From Pogonophryne albipinna (taxonomy: Eukaryota > Chordata > Actinopteri > Perciformes > Artedidraconidae), in NCBI GenBank assembly GCA_028583405.1, contig JAPTMU010000091.1, positions 309,401 through 373,400 on the forward strand: 64,000 nucleotides of DNA. Reading direction: 5' to 3'. Each line of letters opens with the position of its first letter. Positions within the stretch are counted from its first letter, which is position 1. Shown here one piece after another: positions 31,459-42,862 of the stretch. The translations under genes and the position numbers were made by a program. The notes beneath the pieces are model-generated. The model searched no databases. It saw nothing but the letters and a program-made list of their open reading frames with translations, and had not been told where the DNA came from.

Positions 31459-32277
31459 CAGTGGTTCTCAAAGTGGGGGTCGCAGAGGCATGCCAGGGGG
31501 GGGCGCGAGAGACCAGGAGGAAAAATGGCTATAAAACAAAACAATATAAAAAAAATATAAGAAAATCATACATTTAAAAATTATTGATTCGAAAATAATA
31601 TGATGCAGTACTATTACGTCTGGGTCTCTGTTTCATTAAAGCTCGGCTGTGTGTGTGTGTGTGTGTGTGTGTGGAACGAGCCATTTTGTGCGCACCGGTA
31701 CCGGAGATCGTTGAGGTTAGCTTCTGGTGCTAGCGAGCTACGCTAACGGATAGGAGTTTTTTCAACAACAAAGTGGAGGAGAGCCCTCTCCTGTCAGACT
31801 GAGAGACTCAGTGAGCTAAAGGAGTCTCTCAGTGTTATCTCAGTGGGTCTCAAACGTTTTGGTCACCATTAATGTAAACAATTATTTCCGAGGCACACGT
31901 TTATATGATCATTATAGTTATAAAAAAATAAGAGAATAAATGAAAAACAGGTATGAAAAACTATATGACAGTAAAACAAGAATAAAGTTTAAAAGAGTGA
32001 TTTGTAAAATATCCATAAAGAAAAAGTAAATCTGTTTACAGTTCTGTTTCATCTGGGTGTTGAGAGATGTTTCCATAGATCTCTCATGTTGCTCTCAAAG
32101 TGCACCAGATTGATGCTTTAACTTCAACATTTAAAAATAAATCTTCCCGGGGGAGCATGCCCCCGGACCCCCCTCTGTGAGGTCCACACACCACCTATAA
32201 AAACAGCACTTTACCCCTGCTTACACCTATATGCCGTGAGCTGATTATCGAGCCTTCATTGTAACAGTCGCGGGAAC

Positions 32278-32352
<75 letters not shown>

Positions 32353-32569
32353 ATGGGGATTGTTGCAGTAGAACATTCCTCTGTAGCGACCGGTACATTA
32401 ATGGGAAACTCTAAATGTTTGAGAACCCTCTATGAAACGTCAAGCTACCCCACAGCACCCCCAAAATAAATCTCTGGCGCCGCCACTGAGCCTGACTATT
32501 TGTTTTGGGGGGGCCCGACTTTTTTTTCTCCAAAGGGGGGGCCGGACAGAAAAAGTTTGAGAACCACTG
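31459..32569. mobile_element. hAT-like element, 1.1 kb, CAGTGGTTCTCAAA ends
   Basis: The left end CAGTGGTTCTCAAAGTGGGG and right end AGTTTGAGAACCACTG are inverted repeats of the abundant hAT type. Flanking octamers TATTAAAG and AGTTAGAG agree at five of eight positions, so the target duplication has decayed. The interior holds two TG microsatellites and no transposase. Confidence 0.75.
32280..32351. repeat. (TG)n microsatellite
   Basis: About 36 perfect units, inside the hAT-like element. Open frames here of repeated Cys-Val or Thr-His are artefacts. Confidence 0.95.
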
Positions 32570-32943
32570 AGTTAGAGTTCAACTTTATTTTGTACTTTTC
32601 CTTTATTTATTCATTTTGGTTATAAATGCAACTATTTACAAAAGTGAATCAACAAAGAATATAACATGAAGTCAACTCACCACAGTTGTTTTTTTGTCGC
32701 AGTTTTGCATAAAGTTAAAATCCCTCTTATCTCATATTAAAACATAGTTTAAGGTGATGCTGTTATAGTTTGTGGATGAGTTTCAGTGCTCCTGAGAGTA
32801 GATCACTGCGGTTTTCTTTAGACATGAAGTACAAACTCCAGGTGAAGTGATTAAAAGGACACGTGACTAAGCAGGGTGTAGCATGTGGAATGAGCTTACA
32901 TTTTAAGGTTTGGATAATATTATATTATAATAATAATATATTG
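32570..32943. other. No gene seen
   Basis: AT-rich sequence ending in (TAA)n at about 32925-32941, directly before copy C of the DUF6729-type transposon. Confidence 0.4.
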
Positions 32944-33719
32944 GAGGAGGGCCCCTAATAGGCCACGGCCAAAGCCACCACCCTCGCCCCCCGGCCAAGC
33001 CCCGTACAGGGCAAAGAAGCCAGAGGAGGTGGACGCGGAGGCCTGGGCCCACGTCTCCTCCGAGGGTGGCTCCACCGCCAACGCCATCCTCGTCCTGAGC
33101 CGGTGGAAGGTCCAGTTCGGCCGGTACCAGGGCAAGACCGTCCACTGGCTCCTGGAGAACGACTTGGGCTACGCCATCAATCTGGTCGCCCCCCACCAGA
33201 AGGAGCAAGAGAGGACAGGGTCTCAGTCACCGCTGATGGCCAACAAGGTGGAGTCCTTCAGTCTGATTCACAATACCATTAAAAGAGTGACAACAGTTTT
33301 AACCTCTTTACCTTAAAGAGCCTGTGACACGAGTTTCCCCCTTCATCCAAACCCATCAATTTGAGTAAATATTGTCCCCTTGAAAACCGTTACTGAACTG
33401 ATTTTGGATATTTGTACTTTGATAACCATTAATCTGCCCTTCAATGTTGAACATTTTCTGAATCTTCTCGGGGATTCTTCAAGTCCCGCCAAATTATGGG
33501 TGACGTCATTGCGGGCACAGCGCTCCAGCTGCACCGTTCAGGATCCCAGCATCTGCATGTAAACGCACGATGGCGCACACAGCAGCAAGCTCAGACAGCG
33601 ATGACAGTTTAATTTTGAACGTGTCTGAGAGCTCATATGAGGCTGAAGGATCGGTTTATGTTGTATCTGTTAGAAGTTTAGGAATTAGGTCAATATGGGC
33701 GATCATACGGTCATGTAGC

Positions 33720-34598
33720 CAGTGGTGGACTGGGACTAAAAATCATCCCGGGACTCTCGACCGGCCCACTTCGGTACCGCTAGTAAATTGTCAACGGGGG
33801 GAGTGGGGGATGTCGGGGGCGGCGGGTGCTGTAGGCTGGGGAAGGCTAAGCCTTCCCAAATATTTGTGTCACTGCATCCTGGTAAAATACAAATATAATG
33901 TATAATGTCTGTGTCTTTGACATTAGCGCTGCGAGCCACCTGTGCCCTGTACTACGAAGCCAGTTCAACATACCCTGGATATGTTTGAGTAACAAACAAA
34001 CAACAACAAACTAACAAACGAGATCTCGCTAAGCGGTCCTACGACGCTGGTTATCAACTCGGTAAATCAAGCCAGGGTTTCTCTCACCAGCTGAGAGCGC
34101 AGCGCGTTCACGTCTAAGACACGAGTGGATCTGACTTTAATTACATTTGACTTGAGTGTTTCGTCAACATAATGTGTTGCTTAAAATAATACTTCTGCAT
34201 ACAGTATGTGACACTGTAAGTGTTGCACGGCCAGATACGGCTGGAGAAGCTGACTCGGATAAGGAGATATATGATATATTATGATATTATATGATCGATG
34301 ATATGATCGATGATGTAATATGAATGATAAGACACGTCGGCGTCTTCTCTGCATACGGCAGTTTAAACTGTATTTCCTTTATCCTGTAATATGACTTGAG
34401 AGATTTAAACTCCGCACACTGAGTTGATCTCTTTTCTATACACGCCGGAGGCGGGCAGCGTCAGGAAAAAAAAAGTTATTTAGCCTTCCCAAACCTGAGC
34501 CTCACGCGCCGCCTATGGGGATGTACTAGTGACTTATCTGACCGGCCCACTTCGGTACCGGCCCATCGGGATTCGTCCCGATGGCCAGTCCGCCACTG
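33720..34598. mobile_element. hAT-like element nested in the TTAA element
   Basis: The left end CAGTGGTGGACTGGGACTAA and right end (inverse) CAGTGGCGGACTGGCCATCG are inverted repeats. Flanking octamers differ, so the target duplication is not certain. The body holds gtcaacggggggag and ggcccacttcggtaccg blocks; related words recur at 34618-34650, 42565-42590 and 54318-54340. Confidence 0.6.
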
Positions 34599-34759
34599 CA
34601 CCCAGCCCACGTAAACTGTCAACGGGGGGAGCCTCGCTGCGGGGAAACGGTGGACCTAGTGTCCCGATCGGAGTGGGAATAATAATAATAATAATAATCC
34701 GTGCATTTTATCCATTAATTTCCCCAACATTGTGGTAAAAAACCACACGTTTAATCCAT

Positions 34760-35090
34760 GTTGGTGTACTACAACTACAAAAAGCATCGGTTTGTTTTCT
34801 CATCAGGAAATGCAGACCGGCTCAAACAAACGATTTTTAATCATCCTCACGATCATTTAATGTATCATATGTTCGCCGAATTGACATGAAAGCACTAATA
34901 AATGTAGTTTCATCCACTTGAGTTTACAACTACAAAAATAATCGGTTTGTTTTTATATCACATCCTACGGGAGGAAATTCAGCAGCTCTCACTACCGATT
35001 TGTAATCCTAATTTAATCATCATCTTCACCACGATCATTTATGTTTATGTTCGCCGAATTGACATGAAAGCACTGACAAATATGAATATA
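34760..35090. repeat. Diverged tandem duplication, unit about 165 bp
   Basis: The words acaactacaaaaa...atcggtttgtttt, cacgatcattta and ttcgccgaattgacatgaaa each occur twice, about 165 bases apart. An (AAT)n tract lies just upstream (34679-34699). Confidence 0.7.
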
Positions 35091-35784
35091 CTGTAGTCAA
35101 CTTCATTAAAACGTTATTAACGTGCCTAAACTCAGTAATTCACCATTTCTACGCATGACAACACACTTTGTCCGTGTTTGGCTCTCTCACCGCACAGTGA
35201 AGCGTTCCCGCATTGACGTCACTTCCGGCTTCCCCCAAAACTTCAAAATGACTCGAAGGAATTTCCCCGCGATGTTCGAAATTATTGATATTTATCGGAA
35301 CGGTATCGCATCTTCTTTTTTAAACTGACGGTTCGAGATGACTAGTAGCCCAATATTTCATTGCACAACAGTTGTTGGGATGCTGTCACAGGCTCTTTAA
35401 TTTACAGGACGCCTTCACCCGCTACTCCTCAGCGTACCCTGACTTTGCGGAGGCAGTCAGGTTCCACCGGTCTTTTGAGGAGGCGCGGGCGAAGTCCCTC
35501 CTGGGCTTCGGGGACTTTAAATTTGAGACCCTGGACAGCCTGTGCGACTCTGTGGACCCCAAAAAAAATCTGGTATGTCTTACTATCACATGTGGATTCA
35601 AATTCAGTTGATAAGAATCACGTGACAAATCGTCTGATTCTTGTAGATTTGTCAACTACCTCCGGAGGAAGATGCCCATACCCGGCACGCAGATGGAGAA
35701 CGCCGGCCGCTACACCCAGAGCAGCACTCGGATGCCTGGATGCGGAGAGCGATCCAGTACCTCGGCACCACCGCGGACTGAGGC

Positions 35785-36108
35785 TGGGAAAAGGAGTCTT
35801 TTTTATTATGGTCCTTGGTCTTGGAATGACCTTCAATCACGCCTCAAACTGACGGCACTTGTCTCAATAGCATGTTTTAAATTGAAGTTGTCTGAAGTCC
35901 TTACCACTAGCTGCTCTTGCAGTAATAAGTAGTGCACCTTTCTTACTGTCCTAATGTGCACAATGTAGTGACTGCTTTTTTGTCTTTTGTTTTCTTAGTT
36001 ATGTTCTCTGTATTTTATATGTTTGTGTTATGTGTAACGCTGCTGCCTTCTTGGCCAGGTCAGCATTGCAAATGAGATTCTATCTCAATGCTTTTATCTG
36101 GTTAAATA
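35785..36108 (+). mobile_element. LINE 3' end inserted in copy C
   Basis: The frame YYGPWSWNDLQSRLKLTALV ending SCSCSNK and the tail ttggccaggtcagcattgca ... ctggttaaataaaaaatg are the usual C-terminus and 3' tail of a fish LINE. It is strongly 5'-truncated (about 320 bases). It lies exactly between the family segments TTAD and PSPIWLL of copy C. Confidence 0.7.
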
Positions 36109-37171
36109 AAAAATGCCCACTCTGCCCTCACCCATCTGGCTGCTGACGGTGTACGGCTACGACGTGCTGACGCGGCTGGATGAGTACAAGGCCAGGATCA
36201 CGTCCACCTTCACATCCATCCTAAAGATGGATACCACCAAGAAGGCCAGTATAGTTTGTAACGATTTCATTTTTTTCTTAGAGCCGCCGTGTGTTTATGC
36301 ACTCACATTAACTTTTGAAATCTCTCTCTCTGTCCAGGTGACTTAAAAAGCTCGCTGGTACTGCTTCCGACACGGCCGCCTGGGTTACTAATGTCGGTGA
36401 CGAGTACGGGCAGGTCCTCATCAGCGTCCTCACCTGCTCCGAGGGCTTGTCCAGTATGGCGGCCGGATTGATGAGGCGGTACCGACTCGCCGGGGTACCA
36501 CCCCCCCAGCTGATCTACGTGGATCGAGACTGCTGCAACAGAGACGGCGTGTCAAAGACAGCTGCCTTGTTTCAGGTCTGTCAATACTAGTACTGATAAT
36601 CACAGTAGAATTATAGCAATATTATTTATCTTACACAAAATGACTATCGACCAAAGCCACGCTTTGAGAAAAATTGTACTCCAATAATCAGACAGACTTT
36701 CGTTTCCTTATCCCAGGAGTGGGGACAGCTTGTGGTGAGACTGGACATCTGGCACCTGATGCTACGTTTCACAGCAGGTGTCACAACAGAGAGCCACGAG
36801 CTGTACCCCGCCTTCATGAGGCAGCTGTCTCTGTGCATCTTCGAGGTGGACCCCGGAGATGCCCGCTGTCTCACCGAGGCCAAGCGGTCCAAAATGGAGG
36901 TGAAGCACGCGATGGTCGCCCTGACCGACACCGAGGTGATCCGGAGGATCTCCAGGTAGGAGTGGAGGCTCCACTGCCGTCTGGGCGGAGGAGACGGTGC
37001 TCCTGATCCAGGACCTCCTCAAAACCTTGCGGCAGGATGCGACAACCTGGACATCCCGTTGCTTGACCCTTTCCTCATCCAGGACATGCAGAGGCGCCAC
37101 CTCAGCTGCATTCAGCACCCACCGGGTGTGCAGCTGTGCTGACAAAGGGCGGAGTCATCCTGGAGGTTTAT

Positions 37172-37420
37172 AGTAAAAAAATCAGCTCCTATCGTCTATT
37201 CCTTGACCTCTGTGTGAAACGTCACAGGGTTAAGGAAAAGTGGATAGGAGAATTCAAAAGGATTTAGGAGAAGAGACTGCGGTGCTTTGAGAATCCGACT
37301 GCACTTACACTATCGATGTATTTATGATGCGCCAACGGACGTCATGAATATGTGTCTGCTGTGGGGAAACTGCAGTTTTCTGTACAGCGTACTACATGGA
37401 TGTTTAATAAGAACGGCGGA
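37172..37420 (-). repeat. Inverted partial copy of the 9483-11439 element end
   Basis: The stretch ctattccttgacctctgtgt ... ttaggagaagagactgcggt ... gcgccaacggacgtcatgaa is the reverse complement of about 11160-11400 with scattered changes. The terminal GGTTGCGTTCC is missing. It truncates copy C. Confidence 0.7.
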
Positions 37421-37429
37421 CGCCGGGTG

Positions 37430-37660
37430 TTATACCGTGAGTTCTGTGCTAACGGCGTTAGAATTGTTTCGCTCAGGGCTAATTCAGAGGCTCAGCGTTA
37501 GTCTTTTTTGCTATAAAAAAAAATCATCAGTTAGCTGGGTTTCTTCCCGTTACATGGATATGAAACATTCATAGTTTATTAAATCTTAAGATGCCCTCAA
37601 ACACTGTTGCTTGCAGATGTAGTGGTTTCGGGTCCGTGGGGCTTAACAGGTTAATGTGAT
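37430..37660 (+). repeat. Dispersed repeat R3, copy 2
   Basis: Direct-orientation match to 16590-16820 (tagtttattaaatcttaaga / tagtttattgaatattaaga; gttacatggatatgaaacat / gttacatggatataaaacat). Non-coding. It lies just before the MADF gene. Confidence 0.65.
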
Positions 37661-37784
37661 ACCAAGTCCATCTGAGACCTGTGTACACCTTCAGACAGCC
37701 TCCAAATTAAGCGTGCGTTGTTTACTCAGTTGGAAAGCAATCAACGTTGGGATTCCCTCTGACTGCTGTTGATCAGTTGTAAAG

Positions 37785-39015
37785 ATGGAAGAGAAAATAG
37801 TTGTTGCTGTGAGTGGGTTCCCGGAGATATACGATACAATGTCGTATATCTACCGGGACCGCAACAAGAAAGAGCTCGCATGGAGGAAAATAAGCGTACC
37901 TGGTAAGTTAAAATATACATCCGTTGTTTGCTTGATTACAGATTTAGCATTAACTAAGTTAGCTCAACCGCCGGTTTATCGGCAGATAACGGTTAAAAGT
38001 TACCGTTTGTAAACGTTTTTTTCTTGTCAGAGGAGGTATGCCGAAAGAAATGGAAGAGTATGAGGGACACGTATGTCAAAGAAAGGAAGAGGGAGAAGGA
38101 AGATAAAGGAGTGGGTCAGCAGCAGGGACCAATACAAAGTGGAGATACTCTGCGGTCCTGTCCTTCCTCGACCCATTTGTTACCCCGAGAAAAACCACCA
38201 GCAATATGGGGTCGAGGAAGACAGGACCTCAGAGTACGGAGGTGAAGCGCAGGGAGCAGACGGGAGAGGTTGGTTGACAAGTGGAGACACTCATTCACAC
38301 TGCATAGGAAAGTCATACAGAATATCTACAAAAAAAATGTAAAAATCAAAGTTTAAGAGAATATCAGGGCGATAACTGCTTAATTTATCAACAAGTAATT
38401 ATAATAATTAGTGCAATTGTAAAAAGTTGTATTCTCACAAAATCTAGAATTACATTACCTGTTCCATTTTACTATCTCATTATTATATTTGCCTCAATGG
38501 AATACAAAATACATCTTTCTAATATTTTCAATATTTACAGATGAACATGAGTTTTCAGAGGGCAGTGAGGCAGAGGATCATGATGATGGCCCTGCTGCCC
38601 CTCCTGCTGTCTCCGCTGCTGTCCCCACTGATGCCCCTGCAGGACCTAGTGGTGTAGGCAGAGCACCAGGGGTATGTAAATGACAGTTTTGATTGCATTT
38701 TATTGTATTGATGCATTGCTGTACCTTCACTAAAAGATGCTATTTGTTTTTGATCTTGCAGGAAGAGAAAGGCCCAGGAATGTAAACAATGAAAATGAGG
38801 TGCATGAACGCCTCCTTGAGGCCCTGACACGGGGGTCCGGTGCTCTGCCTGCCGCCCCACTCTCAGAGGATGAGCATTTCCTCCAAAGCCTGCTTCCTTC
38901 CCTTCAAAGACTGCCAACGCAGCAGAAGAACTTTGTAAAGTTTGAAATACATACATTAATTTATGAAGCAAGCATTGGGTTGACAATCTTTGAAGGGAAC
39001 AAACCAGGCTTTTAA
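37785..39015 (+). CDS. MADF-BESS domain protein gene, probably damaged
   Basis: Exon 37785-37902 starts MEEKIVVAVSGFPEIYDTMS and includes RNKKELAWRKISV. Exon 38031-38268 continues EEVCRKKWKSMRDTYVKERK. Together they form a MADF (MYB-like) DNA-binding domain with the conserved Trp, Cys and Lys-Trp residues. A frame change near 38136 is needed to reach KWRYSAVLSFLDPFVTPRKT, the usual end of the domain. Exon 38541-38671 is acidic (DEHEFSEGSEAEDHDDG). The last exon (38762-39015) carries a BESS motif, EDEHFLQSLLPSLQRLPTQQ, but the frame entering it does not match the preceding exon. MADF-BESS proteins are DNA-binding regulators and also occur as transposon accessory proteins. Because two frame changes are needed, I treat it as likely decayed. 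Confidence 0.6.
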
Positions 39016-39537
39016 AAATATTTATAATCATTGTATATATTTATTTAATGTTACCAACGTATGTTCCTCTATTCTTTCTTTTGATCCGTTATCAACCTCC
39101 ATATTCATGTTTTTGTAAATAGTTTCATAAGTTGTGTGTCCAAGTTAAGCAACTGTTCACTGCTAAACAAGTAAGCATATGGAAAACTGTTCAATATCTC
39201 TTAGTCTGCTTTATCGGGGCCTAATCTCATAGATTTGTTAAACATACACATAACCTCACATATTCATTTGTATGCTATGGTTTCTTGATGTGTTTGTCCA
39301 AGTTAAGGACCAGTTCAATGCTAATTTAAAAAACACAAATCTATAAAATGTAAAACTTTTATAAAAAACATATTTCTTTCTTCGATTGCGGTTTTGACAA
39401 AGGCCAAGTAAATGTTACTGTGATATTATATATTTTCTGATATAGGTCGTTTATAACCGTAAAAACATACTTTTGGAACGTATCAGTATTCTTTTGTTCA
39501 TCAAATTCACGTTCCAATTGCATTTTTATCGAACATT
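39016..39537. other. Flank of the MADF gene, AT-rich
   Basis: Contains a twice-used phrase (tgtgtccaagttaagcaactgttc, 39136; tgtccaagttaaggaccagttc, 39295), a weak tandem duplication of about 160 bases. No gene. Confidence 0.4.
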
Positions 39538-41035
39538 TGTCCAACTCCCTCCTTAGACCCCAAGAAAAATGAAATGACGTTGAGTGATAGCTATCATAGT
39601 AGTGTTTTTACTATCACTCACATATAACAATTCTAATACACATCTTCAGTAGTAATCCCAGGAGTCTGATTGTTTCGGCTTATTATAACTAAACAATCTC
39701 CCCCCAGGATCGCCCTGCAAGGTGATCAAATCCAAGCAGTGTGTATTATAGGAACATGTAGCTGTGCGTGTGAGTTTTCAGTATTCAGGAGGATCTGCAG
39801 CTATACGCGTGAGCAAGAGAGATGCATTCGCTGCGCTGCATCAGGACAGAGTGAGCCGGAAAGGGCTTCCACACGCTGTTTATATAGAGGGGTAGGAGGG
39901 GCTTATTTCCCATGTAACTTTCGTGAAGCCTCCGTATGTCACGGTGAGCAGGTGAGTATCCAGTTTTTTATTAATCCTGTTTTTGACCCCAATAAAATGT
40001 TCATTCCAAATTGTTGTCTCTGTATTTATTTACAATTCACGTGTTCTCTAAAGTGGGCCTCCATTTAATTATTTCAGGCGTGAAGAGGAGTAAGCACGTG
40101 GGCGTCCATTTTAGGTTATGGCCTGGAAAAGGGGTCGGTTAGGATTAGCGTTCGATTGAGGGCGAGAGAGTATCAGGCAGCGACCCCTGAGGGGCCATCG
40201 GAGAGAGCCAACCTACCCCAGAAATGAGAACATGGGGCACCGGCTGCGTTAGGGAATAAGAGGCTTGGATCCTAAGATCGAGTGCTCGGGCCATCCTTGT
40301 TCACCACGAGGCAGGCCAACTCTCACCTTAGGCCCCAAGAAAAATGAAATGACGTTGAGTGATAGCTATCATAGTAGTGTTTTTACTATGATTCACATAT
40401 AACAATTCTAATACACATCTTCAGTAGTAATCCCAGGAGTCATTGAATGTTTCAGCTTATTATAACTAAACAATCTCCCCCCAGGATCGCCCTGCAAGGT
40501 GATCAAATCCAAGCAGTGTGTATAATAGGAACATGTAGCTGTGCGTGTGAGTTTTCAGTATTCAGGATTCTACATCACAATTCTTCATCATTGTAACATG
40601 TAGCTGTGCGTTTGTGCTTTCAGCATTCAGGAGGATATCAGAGACGAGTAAGCAGGAGCGATGCCTTCACTGCCATGCATCAGGACTGAGTGAGCCGGAA
40701 AGGGCTTCTGCACTCTTGTATATATATGTGTGGGAGGAGCTTATTTGTCTGTGAGTTTGTGAAGCTACCGTATGTTCCCGTAAGCAGGTAAGTTAACATG
40801 TATTTTCTTAATCCTATGTTGGACCTTTGTAACCCCAATAAAATGTTCATTCCAAATTGTTATGTTGTCTCCTTATTTATTTACAATTCACGTGTTCTCT
40901 TAATTAATTTCAAGAGGGCCGCCATTTTAGTTTTAAGGCACGAGGAGGAGTAAGCACGTGGGCGTCCACTTTAGGTTACGACCTGGAAAGGGTTTGATGG
41001 TTAGGATTCTAATTATAATGAGGGGGAGAGTATCA
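39538..41035 (+). repeat. Satellite block 1: one A unit and one B unit (~0.78 kb each)
   Basis: The hairpin marker TGAGTGATAG lies at 39581 and 40356, a spacing of 775. Unit A has the body ctatacgcgtgagcaagaga and tail cgacccctgaggggccatcgg; unit B has atcagagacgagtaagcagg and the tail ending in agtgggccgccattt. Each unit contains a TATA-like word (tttatatagag or gtatatatat), a GT donor-like junction (agcaggtgagt or agcaggtaagt) and AATAAA. The block starts inside a B tail and ends at about 41035, in unrelated sequence. Confidence 0.8.
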
Positions 41036-41194
41036 CAGACTCTAGAATCGTCACTGTCGATGGGGATCAAAGCTGTCCGGTCCCACATGCCAAGTAATAG
41101 CCAGAAAGCCGCGGCGTTTAAGTCCCGACTCTCCCGATAGCCAATCCGTGCCTCCCCTGACCGCACACCGCTGCAGTGCAGACTCTCTGCACGG

Positions 41195-41515
41195 AGGAGC
41201 AGCGGAGTCCGGGCGATGCTGCTCCTCCAAGGAAGAGACACACGATACACAAACTATATCCGGTCCCAGAGATCTGCTATTTTAAAGTAAAGTCAACACA
41301 CATCGACCCTAAATATAGTCTATATTAACAACGAGAAAAGTCTTAACATATATATCGTTTTTTGTAAACATATGACAAATGTGCGAGGGTGATGACGTCA
41401 GAACATCGTCCTCTGTGCCGGGGCTGTTTATTGGTCACATACTGGTTTCTAATGGTTTCTGAGGAGTTTTACTGGAATGAAAGAGCACAGAGTACAGAAG
41501 CAACAAAGCAGCAGA
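41195..41515 (+). repeat. Dispersed repeat R1, copy 2
   Basis: The reverse complement of 1-475 with an internal deletion of about 115 bases. It starts at gcacggaggagcagcggagt and ends at gagtacagaagcaacaaag. It follows satellite block 1 after about 160 bases. Confidence 0.75.
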
Positions 41516-42639
41516 CTGCATTAAACCTGACCTTGACAGAGAGGTTGAAGTTCATGTGGAAAGGAGGCTTCAGTAGTCTGTCTGTTGTATCTCTTGGGAA
41601 CAATGCCTAAATCAAATACTACTTTCTAATAAACCTTGCATTGGGTTGGTCTCACAATTAATTCTCTTGTGCTTTGTTTTATCTGAATTATGACAAGGAG
41701 TTATCATAAACTGTTTAGTTGTGCTATTTTACAATCAATACTGTATACAGCAGCAACGTGCAGTCAGGGGAGTCAGAGCCTCACCTGACATACTCCAATG
41801 TAACGGAAAAACAACTAAAGAAAAACTAAATAATAATAAAATGTCTCCACTGATCTGTGTTGTAAGTGTGCTTTCTGTTTGATTCCAATCGCTTTTTATA
41901 GTCAAAATCAGCAAATTTGCCGAGCTCCGCTACAACTACTGGGAGCGATGAGAAGTGAGGCAGGGACGAGCTCTGCCTCACGTAACCCCACAGTCAACTG
42001 GCTGGAACGCGGGCACTGATTTTGTGAGCGCGCTCCAGCCAATTACTGTGGGGTAAGGTGAGGCACAGATGAACTCTGTGTAACCGATGTGGTTAAGCGG
42101 TCTCTGCGTTGTGGTGTTAATGGACGAGACCCGAGCCAGCGTAAAGTTGAGACGATCTCTGTTTAATGACTGACAACAGATAAAACGATCAGTTTTATAT
42201 CAATTTCCCCAATGACTCCTCTCACATGGAACATTTTACGAAAAGGCAGAGGAAACGTGAGGGACACAATATATAGGGGGGAAAGTCCTCACAACAAAAA
42301 ACTCTTGAGCACAGCGACCACACTTCAGAGGTTCCGCCCACTGATCTCCAACCTTGCCAGGTATTTAACATTCAATAGAATGAAGAGCACAGAATAAAAT
42401 AATATAAAACACAGAATTTGTGTGATTATACAAAATGAAATTAAATAAACCCCACTGCATATTTACATCCGTTACATCTGCCTCACCTCAGATGCATAGT
42501 AGTGCAAAAGAAAATGAAAAGTGTGACTTCATTCTTTTGGGGGTGGGTTGCGCTAGTGGATTGTCAACGGGGGAGCCTCGCTGCGGGGAAATTCTACAGA
42601 TGGCCAGTCTACCCCTGGAAAATGTATATGCACACGTTA
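41516..42639. other. Repeat-derived sequence, no gene
   Basis: cagcaacgtgcagtcaggggagtc at about 41751 resembles one end of a fish non-autonomous hAT-type element; a partner (tctgcctcacctcag) may lie at about 42478. At 42565-42590 the words tgtcaacggggg and cctcgctgcgggg recur from the 33.7-34.6 kb element. No coding sequence. Confidence 0.35.
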
Positions 42640-42720
42640 TTAATAAAAATGTAATTTAATTTTTATTTTGTAACCCTCGAGTGGGGGTCGCGACCCCCAC
42701 TTTGGGAACCCCTGCCCTAG
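42640..42720. mobile_element. hAT element end fragment
   Basis: GGGGTCGCGACCCCCACTTTGGGAACCCCTG is the inverted form of the common hAT end CAGGGGTTCCCAAAGTGGGG, which also occurs at about 61256. The opposite end was not identified. Confidence 0.5.
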
Positions 42721-42862
42721 ACAATGAATGGGGCTCTGGCTTTCTGCCTTATTTCTATTACAGTCCGATAGAGGTAAAATAAACAATGGCATACTGGTAT
42801 TGTCAGTGTAGAAACACGTCAACAGTGATTTACTGTAATGCTCATGTATTCTTTCCCCCCAG

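Larger units (their letters stand above)
33317..35396. mobile_element. TTAA-target element, 2.08 kb, in an intron of copy C
   Basis: The ends AGAGCCTGTGACA and TGTCACAGGCTCT are perfect inverted repeats abutting TTAA on both sides (33313-33316 and 35397-35400). It lies between the donor at 33248 and the acceptor at 35407 of copy C. Its body includes a nested hAT-like element (33720-34598) and a ~165-bp tandem duplication. No transposase is visible. Confidence 0.85.
32944..37171 (+). pseudogene. 3' half of a large DUF6729-type transposon gene (copy C), with putative DDE core
   Basis: Exons in order: 32944-33247 (VQFGRYQGKTVHWLLENDLG, ending PLMANK); 35408-35572 (DAFTRYSSAYPDFAEAVRFH); 35647-35784 (NYLRRKMPIPGTQMENAGRY, then a jump to DAWMRRAIQYLGTTAD, so the middle of the family protein is deleted); 36109-36247 (SPIWLLTVYGYDVLTRLDEY ... 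SILKMDTTKK); 36338-36575 (GQVLISVLTCSEGLSSMAAG ... LIYVDRDCCNRDGVSKT); 36717-37171 (EWGQLVVRLDIWHLMLRFTA ... GGVILEVYS). LKMD and YVDRD fit the first two acidic residues of an RNase H-fold transposase (inference). Breaks: an A-run near 35565, a donor reading GC (36248), an extra T creating TAA at about 36343, a shift near 36957, plus two insertions. The C-terminus is cut at 37171 by a repeat. Confidence 0.6.

Noticed and set aside
32195..32469. Open frames of repeated Cys-Val or Thr-His around (TG)n tracts, also at 30.5 and 44.2 kb
   Set aside because: Artefacts of dinucleotide microsatellites.
39670..40068. A 132-codon frame in satellite unit A, with similar frames at 49136 and 52776
   Set aside because: The frame recurs only because the DNA unit is repeated. 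It diverges by indels between units, spans the TATA and AATAAA words, and shows no protein-like conservation.
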